Assembly: GCA_029059365.1 (NCBI GenBank)
Contig: JAIDVZ010000087.1
Span: 1-7,266 of the forward strand
DNA from: Opitutales bacterium
Lineage (GTDB): Bacteria; Verrucomicrobiota; Verrucomicrobiia; Opitutales; JAIRKQ01
DNA: 7,266 bases
Direction: 5' to 3'
Each line of letters starts with the position of its first letter. Positions within the stretch are counted from its first letter, which is position 1. Under the pieces are notes generated by a model. It saw nothing but the letters and a program-made list of their open reading frames with translations, made no database searches and had not been told where the DNA came from. The translations under genes and the position numbers were made by a program. This document shows, piece by piece, positions 7,027 to 7,266 of this stretch.

Positions 7027-7044
7027 AACAATAAGTATAGTTTA
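7011..7044. repeat. Perfect 9-bp inverted repeat between divergent genes (candidate operator)
   Basis: TAAACTATA at 7011-7019 and TATAGTTTA at 7036-7044 are exact reverse complements separated by 16 bases. The repeat lies between the gspF-like gene and psd, overlapping the spacer of the candidate gspF-side promoter. The half-site centres are 25 bases apart, about two and a half helical turns. It could be a two-site operator or a pair of opposing AT-rich promoter elements. A terminator is unlikely because no gene ends here. Confidence 0.5.
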
Positions 7045-7046
7045 GA

Positions 7047-7074
7047 TTGATTTTTACAAAAATTCACACATAGT
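7047..7074 (+). promoter_or_regulatory. Weak candidate promoter of psd
   Basis: TTGATT (7047-7052), a 16-base spacer and CATAGT (7069-7074) form a weak -35/-10 pair in mirror-image arrangement to the gspF-side candidate. Start of transcription would fall near 7081, only a few bases before the psd ATG at 7088. The match is modest and rests partly on its symmetry with the opposite promoter. Confidence 0.22.
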
Positions 7075-7078
7075 GTGA
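7064..7078. repeat. Small dyad TCACAC-ATA-GTGTGA upstream of psd
   Basis: A 6-bp perfect inverted repeat with a 3-base centre (7064-7069 and 7073-7078) lies ten bases before the psd ATG. It directly adjoins another dyad, ATTTTT-AC-AAAAAT (7050-7063). It could be a repressor half-site pair or a short hairpin near the ribosome-entry region. The AT-rich neighbour may be chance. Confidence 0.35.
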
Positions 7079-7087
7079 GCGATCACG

Positions 7088-7266
7088 ATGCACGATATAA
7101 CTATATTCAATCGTTATACCAAGGAACTAGAAATTGAATCGATATTTGGTGAATATTTTCTGAAATTTGCGTATAACACATCGCTTGGACGGTTGGGAGT
7201 TAACACGCTTTTTAAAAGAAAAATCTTTTCAACACTATATGGTATTTACGCCAATAGTAAGAGAAG
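7088..7266 (+). CDS. psd: Phosphatidylserine decarboxylase, N-terminal part (cut by window end)
   Basis: Only the first 59 codons are inside the window. The translation has the N-terminal pattern of the bacterial/chlamydial type of phosphatidylserine decarboxylase: an opening 'xxxxNRxTxxxExExxxGE' (INRYTK-like FNRYTKELEIES, residues 7-18), then 'FAYNTSLGRLG' (27-37) and 'KRKIFSTLYGIYANSK' (43-58). The enzyme makes phosphatidylethanolamine from phosphatidylserine and is processed at an LGST-type site to a pyruvoyl form; that site would lie beyond the window, so activity cannot be judged. The ATG at 7088 is the only ATG start available, since an in-frame TGA is at 7076-7078. There is no Shine-Dalgarno sequence. 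It is transcribed divergently from the gspF-like gene. The identification rests on a short segment. Confidence 0.82.
   Translation, partial: MHDITIFNRYTKELEIESIFGEYFLKFAYNTSLGRLGVNTLFKRKIFSTLYGIYANSKR

Noticed and set aside
7095..7106. ATATA-AC-TATAT dyad at the start of psd
   Set aside because: It is a 5-bp AT-only palindrome inside coding sequence, expected by chance at this composition.

Overview
The window is an AT-rich, gene-dense piece of bacterial chromosome with seven protein-coding genes (the last cut by the window end). I see no RNA gene, CRISPR array, insertion sequence or phage gene. Gene content points to a Gram-negative-type bacterium: a MsbA-like lipid exporter, MEP-pathway isoprenoid synthesis, lipoprotein diacylglyceryl transfer, a type II secretion/type IV pilus platform protein and phosphatidylserine decarboxylase. 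The Dxr and Psd sequences look to me most like the Planctomycetes-Verrucomicrobia-Chlamydiae group. Together with the first gene, this suggests a verrucomicrobial or chlamydia-like, possibly host-associated organism. This placement is inference from remembered family features, not a search.

Layout: (1) 28-510 (+), an unrecognised protein with a polar Asn/Thr/Ser-rich N-terminus and two closely spaced membrane segments, followed by a 29-codon open tail in the same frame after its stop (511-600). (2) 620-2362 (-), a complete MsbA-like ABC exporter, convergent with gene 1. (3) 2363-2460, a divergent promoter region. (4) 2461-5755 (+), a tight operon: dxr, an MFS transporter overlapping it by 4 nt (GTGA), and lgt 14 nt further on. 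(5) 5756-6988/7009 (-), a GspF/PilC-family platform protein whose stop codon abuts the lgt stop with no base between. (6) About 80 nt between the divergent gspF-like gene and psd, packed with inverted repeats and an 8-nt box shared by both gene starts. (7) 7088 to the window end (+), the N-terminal 59 codons of psd.

Most genes serve the envelope: lipid flipping (MsbA-like), polyprenyl precursors (Dxr), lipoprotein lipidation (Lgt, which consumes phosphatidylglycerol), phosphatidylethanolamine synthesis (Psd) and a secretion/pilus platform. The most interesting items are the Inc-like two-lobed membrane protein with its post-stop tail, and the mirrored promoter/start architecture between the gspF-like gene and psd. 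Clear Shine-Dalgarno sequences are absent throughout and GTG starts are frequent. No clearly novel multi-gene system can be supported from this window.
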